A stretch of DNA of 64,000 nt from Nageia nagi (Eukaryota > Pinophyta), in the NCBI GenBank assembly GCA_050084985.1, contig JBITNC010000001.1, positions 76,384,001 through 76,448,000 on the forward strand, given 5' to 3'. The notes under the pieces are model-generated. The model saw only the letters and a list, made by a program, of their open reading frames with translations, was not told the DNA's origin and ran no database searches. Shown one piece after another: positions 58,575 through 64,000 of this stretch. Numbering within the stretch: position 1 is the stretch's first letter; every line of letters begins with the position of its first letter. Both the position numbers and the translations under genes were made by a program.

Positions 58575-58830
58575 AATTTTGGCTAAAATTTCTAACATCA
58601 TCACTTAGAATTGGTGGGCTTTATTTGGTATCTTCATGAATCTTCACCCGCCATTACTTCTCCTAGGACCTTCTAATTTTAGCTAAAAATGATGATGTTA
58701 CTATTGAAAATTGGTGGTGAATCTTCACCTGTTGTTACTTGTTCCAAGACCCATTGATTTTAGCCAAAAATGATGATATCACTATTGAAAATTGGTGGAT
58801 TCTATTTACTTTGGGTATCTCCCATTGACT
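58575..58830. repeat. Tandem repeat of 75-99 bp, about 3 copies
   Basis: Copies start at about 58578, 58677 and 58752 with TTTTRGCYAAAA, followed by ATTGAAAATTGGTGG and, in the first two, GAATCTTCACC. Confidence 0.75.
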
Positions 58831-58854
58831 ATTTAGACATAAATTGGATCCACT

Positions 58855-58950
58855 TTTATAATAACTCCTAGATACTATATTTACAACAACTCCTAGACAT
58901 GTATTTACAACAACTTCAAGACATGTATTAACAATAACTCTCGAACATGG
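58855..58950. repeat. Short tandem repeat ACAACAACTCCTAGACATGTATTT
   Basis: Three to four diverged copies of a unit of about 26-29 bp. Confidence 0.75.
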
Positions 58951-59329
58951 CTCTTCTATACATACATTTCCTAGCTCTTTTGACTACTAACACAGCTTAA
59001 GGTTTATATCCCTAGGAGTTATTGTAACACCTACTAGACTATGACTAAAAATTTATAAGGCAAAACATGAAAGACAAGACATTTATATGCAATAGCCAAA
59101 TGTTGATAGCACCCAAAATTTTTCAAACTTAAGACTAAAGAAAACTCAAATTATTTGTAAAAGGGAGGGAAGTTGGAATAGAAAGAATTTTTTGAAAATA
59201 ATGAAAGGATAAAAGAATGATAGCATGTTACTCTAATTCAAAGTGCAATTATGAAAGAATATAATCTTCTAGTGGCTCTAAGGGTCTTTGCCTGCTAGAG
59301 AATAGGAACCACTATTTGTTGCTTCTAGT

Positions 59330-62300
59330 TGCCTATTCAGATGTAGATTTTGTAGGAGTCTTAGGTGGTGGAATTAGCTCAATTGGGAGGAAGGAGTGAA
59401 TATTCTTATTTAAATATTTAAAATCTTGATATTCAACTTGTAGCAAAATAGGAGATACTTGAATCTTCATAGTATCTACTTTGAAACCCATCAGAACATT
59501 CTCTAGCCTCTTAGCATGCAAGAATCTTGTAATTACTTCTTGAGTGAGATCATTTATTTGTTGTAACTTTGGGATTTCTTCTTAAAAAAATATTATTAAA
59601 GGAATTTAATGGTCTTAGCTACCCATCTAGTAGCACTACCCCGTACATTCTATTCCTCCCATAATTTTGGATCTTTCATTTCAATCAAAGAATTAAAGAA
59701 TTTGTTAATAAAGCCTAGTTCTATTGTGAGCTAGTGTTTACTAATGTCCATATTGAACACTAAATTTTAGAGTTCAAATATATCTTAGATCCTTCTCAAA
59801 TATTAATTTCTTTTCCTAGGAGTAATATTAGTTATATCTTTCTCATTCAAGACTCTCAACTAGCTCTACATCTTTTTAGTAACTGACCTTTGTATATCTA
59901 GAGCCAATTGGTGGAGAGTGGTCTATGTGTTGAACTATTTGATGGATTGTAGTGTCTATTCTTTTAAAAAATGCAAGTGTGATAAATTCACCATCCTATC
60001 TCCAACTTGATCCACTAGGGATTTTTTGAAACCTTTTATGAGCAGCAACAATTTCGAGTTATCATCATATAATACTTTGTTAGCTACTATAATAGTTTGT
60101 AATGTGGACTCAACCTACTTGATCTTTTGGCCATATATAATTGCAATCTAAACTTTAAGATCTTATATGGTTTGATTTGCATTATCTAGCTCAAATTTTG
60201 TTTCTATCAATCCCTTCTCAAATTCTGATTTTTGCTTATCAAGCTTTGTAAGTAGGTCATTATTTTTATTCTATAGCCTAACCACTATTTTGTCTTTAAA
60301 GTAGTAGTATTTTTATATTGATATACTTTCATATTCAATTATCTATCTTATTTTCCATTATTCAAGACTTTTACCAACCACTATTGAAGTATTTACAAAG
60401 AATTTGGATTGGTCAATTGCCAGAACACTCTGCATACTTACATCAATGATAACTATGGGAGCAGTATCAAGTTGTCCTTATTTAAAATACATTTATGCTA
60501 TCTTAATATCTCCTATTTCTATTACCTTACTCAAAATTTTCAACTAATGCTCAAGGAGCACTAGATTTTTATTACCAAAAGTTTCCCAATCAATGGGTTC
60601 TATGATTTGCATAGAAAAAATTGATTTAATCTTTTCCTAGGAGGTTGTAGGAATTAAAGAATGAGAATGAGTATTTACACATAAGGTGGATGTTGTGACC
60701 TATTGAGTGAGTTTTGATTGTTTTGGAGGTGTAGAATCTTAAATTTCTATTTATTTTTCTACTTCCTACATGATATTATCTTCATCATCAACTTTTCATT
60801 GAGTTAAAGTCTCTTTTCTTTCCATATTCTCATCATCATCTCATCACTTGGTTTGCCTATGGGTGCAGCTGATGCAAAGCTACCTATTCCAAGTACATTC
60901 CCCTTGCCTTGTTGAATTTCCATGTGTTCTTTTTCTAGGACTTCTTTTTACATGACTTCCTTTTTTTGCGAGACTTCCTCCTAAGAAGCAATTTCTATGT
61001 TCTTGTAATTCCTCTACATCAAAGATTTCTACCTTCTTTGTCACAACCTCTGACATATCTTCTATGATTTTTGGAGATGGAGGCATAGTCCTTTATTATC
61101 TGGGATGTGTTGTATGGGGTTTCTTTAATAGTTTTTCTTCCTTTTTTGGGGTCTATTATTTTTGAGTAAGGGTTTGAATTCTCTTTCTCTTTTTTAGAGA
61201 TGAATCCTAAGAAGTAGTAGTAGTATTCAAGGGGTTTTGTTCTCCCTTCTTGGTAGGCTCTTCTAAGCTAGAAGGTTATCCAACCTCTATTTGTCTCAAA
61301 TCTATAACTATTTTTCCTCAAAAAATTAGGGAGAAGAGGTTGGCCCAACTATGGTAAGAGGTCATTAGAGTACTCTAACTTCTAAAATTTATCATATTAG
61401 AATTTTTCAAATAATTCATTCTCAATATTTTGGATCTTTGTTATTGTTCAAATCTGAACCTTATGAAATAATGAACTTTATTAGGGCCCAAACCCAAATC
61501 TAATAGTTGGGTGAGGACATCTAGGTTTAGGGTAAAATCTTGCCACTTAATTTTCTAGATCTTATATTTCTTTATCCCCTAAAGGTTCATCCATGCCTTG
61601 TTCATGGGTGTAAATTCCCATTTAGAGTATATTTCTACTTCTTATTTAGCTTTATTAACAAAATATTCTACATGAGGTTTATACTCATGGGCAAAGGCTA
61701 GGTGTTTCTTGCTTGACCTTATTATTTTTGTCATCTCTCTTGAAGGTTTAAAAGTACCCTTGAACCCATACTTGGTCTCTATGGCACATATTTGCCTACC
61801 CATATCTTTGGAATATAGATGAGGAGTTACATATTTTGACAAGAAAAAAGGTTTTTCAAAATATCCATACCTCATAATCACAATGTAGTCTTTGAGAAAA
61901 TACTAATCATCAATCCTATTTCCTCACTATAGCTCCTGGATAGTGCTCTTATGTACTCTATTAGGGAGCCTGCCTATCAAAATTTGCACTATTATTGCAT
62001 AAACTTTATCCATGAACTCATAATATGATCCATGCAATTTGTTCAAGATTGGAACTCTCAAATTAACTGGTACTAGTCCAGTACTTAGGTTTACCAGTTG
62101 AAATGGTAGTCCTACATCCATAAGTTTATCCAAAGTTTGATTTTTTAATTTTGAAAAGATATATTTTTATCTCATTAAAAATAAATATTGAGAAGTCATA
62201 GAAAATGTGTGTTTTGGTGATATTGTAATCCATACACATAATGGCTTCATCTACTTCTATTTGGGTTTTTTTTCCCCAGAATAACCACCAGTGTCTATAA

Positions 62301-62400
62301 CACCTCTCTATCCTTCTTCTTTTCAAATAGAGATATCTCATGGCTTGGCTAGAGCTATGTGGTTCTACTTCCTTGGTATATTTCACCAATCTATTTAATC
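59330..62400 (-). pseudogene. Long unrecognised protein relic with coiled coil
   Basis: Read right to left on the minus strand, 3 kb keeps coding character. From the N-terminal side: YRHWWLFWGKK (near 62290), VNLRVPILNKLHGSYYEFMD (62010-62070), YGYFEKPFFLSKYVTPHLYS (61815-61875), KYGFKGTFKP, FTPMNKAWMNL (about 61580-61620), a basic stretch KKRKR near 61190, then a heptad-rich coiled coil starting NNDLLTKLDKQKSEFEKG (60160-60260), and DPKLWEE with SATRWVAKTIKFL near 59610-59670. Three separate long frames (ending 61086, 61881 and 62133) share one phase. Stops are nearly all TAG or TAA where glutamine fits. It could be the gag-like or accessory protein of a large retroelement, or a domesticated gene copy. 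Family unknown. Confidence 0.5.
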
Positions 62401-63192
62401 ATTTCATCTTCATTTTTATAGAAATCACATTTCTCTCTTTTTAAATCTATCTATTTCTTCACATGTAAAGTCTAATTAGCTAGGATAGCAAATGCTTGAA
62501 GAATAGAATCAGGGGAGTAGTTGAGAATTACTTCAAATTTTGGCTCTAACTCTTCTCCCTGCTCTAGGTCCTTAAACATTCCTATTTAATAACCTTACTA
62601 GTTATGCCTTTATGCCATCAAATACAATAGCTCAGGGCAAGTGAATGATTCATAGTGCACATAATAATTTAGGCCCTAGTTAATCATGACATCTCTCTTT
62701 GAGTGTGCTAAATATTTCCCTTTTCTAGAAAATTTGGGCCCATATGTTACAGAAGGATATGATTGGGGTTGTCCCTTTGTATATCAATGTGGTTCATCAG
62801 CCCCATCTCAATCCAATTCACCATCAACGCATTCTTAAGGTATTCCTGTCAAATGGTAATCAGGTTGGCATCCACTTATTCTACTTTAGCTAGAGTTGAT
62901 GGTTTGGAAATTGTCATGGTGTTAGTACTCTTTTTAGAACCTCTAGTTTACATTTGGGACTTGGAATCCACACTTTGTAAAGTCCTTTAGCTATGTCTTT
63001 CCTTGCTCAATTCAATTCTACAAATATTATGCTCTACATACTATGAAAACTTGTATACTCTAAAATGGCTAAGTGTTGAGTTGAAGAGTAAGCAGGATGT
63101 TTTATTTATTCAAGTTTTGTGATTAAAATATATTAATGGTAATTAATGCTTAGGATGTCGATATCCATGCATCATTCAGATTGGATGACAAC
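62401..63192. other. Anonymous interval, possibly N-terminal part of the relic
   Basis: Minus-strand pieces such as NALMVNWIEMGLMNH near 62800-62840 may extend the relic to the left in protein terms; frames are too broken to join with confidence. The forward frame at 62763-62990 is the reverse of this. Confidence 0.3.
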
Positions 63193-63680
63193 TAAAGGAA
63201 TTAGATCTACACTAATCCTCAAGGTCCAAGACTATAGGAAACTTAATCATTCAACATCTACAAGCTAATAACACCATTCACACAAGATAACACCAATATA
63301 AGTGGTTCCTCCTCCTTGGGAGTACATCCACAACTAGATCTCAATTCTCAAACTATGCACCCCCTTACTACAATTCCTTTCTCTCTTACACAAACTAGTA
63401 GAGTAATCTTACTCAAAATCTTAGTTATGTTACAAGAGGAGAGGCCCTCTATTTATAGCATGAGAGCACCTCCCTAACCTCCCTTTAACCCAAAGGTAAA
63501 GTTAGGGTTACAATAAATATATTACCTAACTTTAACCTACCAACTAACCACTTGGTAAGGTCAAAGTTTACATAATAAAGAATTCAATTAATCCATTAAG
63601 GTATCTAAATATCCTTTAAGTGATTAATTGAATTTACAAGGAGTTTAGATATTCACAATATTTCATTACAAATTCTAACA
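63193..63680 (-). repeat. 3' LTR of copia element D
   Basis: About 488 bp. The outer end reads TAAAGGAATT where A has TGAAGGATTT, so the terminal dinucleotide has decayed. The TATA-like element (CTATTTATAG) is conserved near 63450. Confidence 0.85.
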
Positions 63681-64000
63681 CTCCCCCTTAATGCAATATT
63701 GGGATAGAGCGTAGAAGAGAGAAGAGAGAGAGTAAGAGAGAGTTCTCCTCCATAGAGATACAAGTGGAGATGAGAACATTTACATATTTGAGAATCTTTT
63801 TGAGAACTAGTTTGAGACTCACTACATTACCATTTGACAAAATGGTTTACAATACAATCATTAACCACAACTAGTTTCACTGTACATAGTAGTCGATCAA
63901 CTTTAAGCTGACATGTGAGTCTCCATGAGCTTGCTTACACAAGGTGAGTAACCTGCATTTCTGAAGAAGATCCTACATGCTACAAGCAACTCATGAACAA
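63193..64000 (-). mobile_element. Ty1/copia element D (3' LTR and 3' UTR only, cut by window)
   Basis: 3' LTR at 63193-63680, then sense-strand polypurine tract AAGGGGGAG and 320 bp of 3' untranslated region matching 42915-43235 of element A at roughly 97% by eye. The LTR itself is clearly more diverged from A, mostly toward its U5 end. The hairpin array and pol would lie beyond 64000. Confidence 0.9.

Overview
The window looks like a transposon-dominated intergenic stretch of a seed-plant nuclear genome. A gymnosperm (conifer-like) source is my best guess, because the DNA is AT-rich, long LTR elements are nested in older ones, and in-frame stops at former glutamine codons are common. That species guess is inference; no marker gene is present. 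I found no intact host gene, no tRNA or rRNA gene, and no CRISPR array. Layout: 1-4845 is a left-truncated, reverse-strand Ty1/copia element (E). 4949-10828 is an old forward Ty3/gypsy element (G1) sitting in LINE-like DNA whose 3' part continues at 10829-11870. 11871-15698 is anonymous DNA with a second LINE scrap (14110-14520). 15704-20990 is a complete but decayed forward copia element (C) with 5-bp target duplication AAGAG. 21101-21372 is a 71-bp tandem repeat. 22110-23240 is a reverse gypsy gag scrap. 24887-33619 is a forward copia element (B) with target duplication GCTTT. 37832-40030 is a hAT-like transposase relic followed tail-to-tail by an unrecognised reverse relic (40510-41540); degenerate GGTAGCA-type minisatellites lie on both sides. 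42415-51384 is a reverse copia element (A) with two 500-bp LTRs that look identical and target duplication GAGTT; it sits inside an older solo LTR (41986-42414 plus 51390-51459), which itself sits in the minisatellite. 51460-59300 is mostly anonymous. 59330-62400 is a long unrecognised reverse coding relic with a coiled coil. 63193-64000 is the 3' LTR and 3' untranslated region of a fourth copia element (D), cut by the window end. A, B and D belong to one copia family and E to a sister family with related coding sequence but a different LTR. The most interesting structures are in this family. First, the long leader between primer-binding site and gag looks like a 2.7-2.9 kb intron: it is preceded by an ATG-free exon ending GAG|GTAA in A, B and E, and in A and B it ends TTTTTTGTAG just before the gag start site. 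Second, a GC/CpG-rich cassette of unrelated sequence sits inside that leader in A and B. Third, the 3' untranslated region carries a tandem array of small hairpins (seven in A, five in B) whose stems show compensatory base changes around a nearly fixed loop. All alignments here were done by eye.
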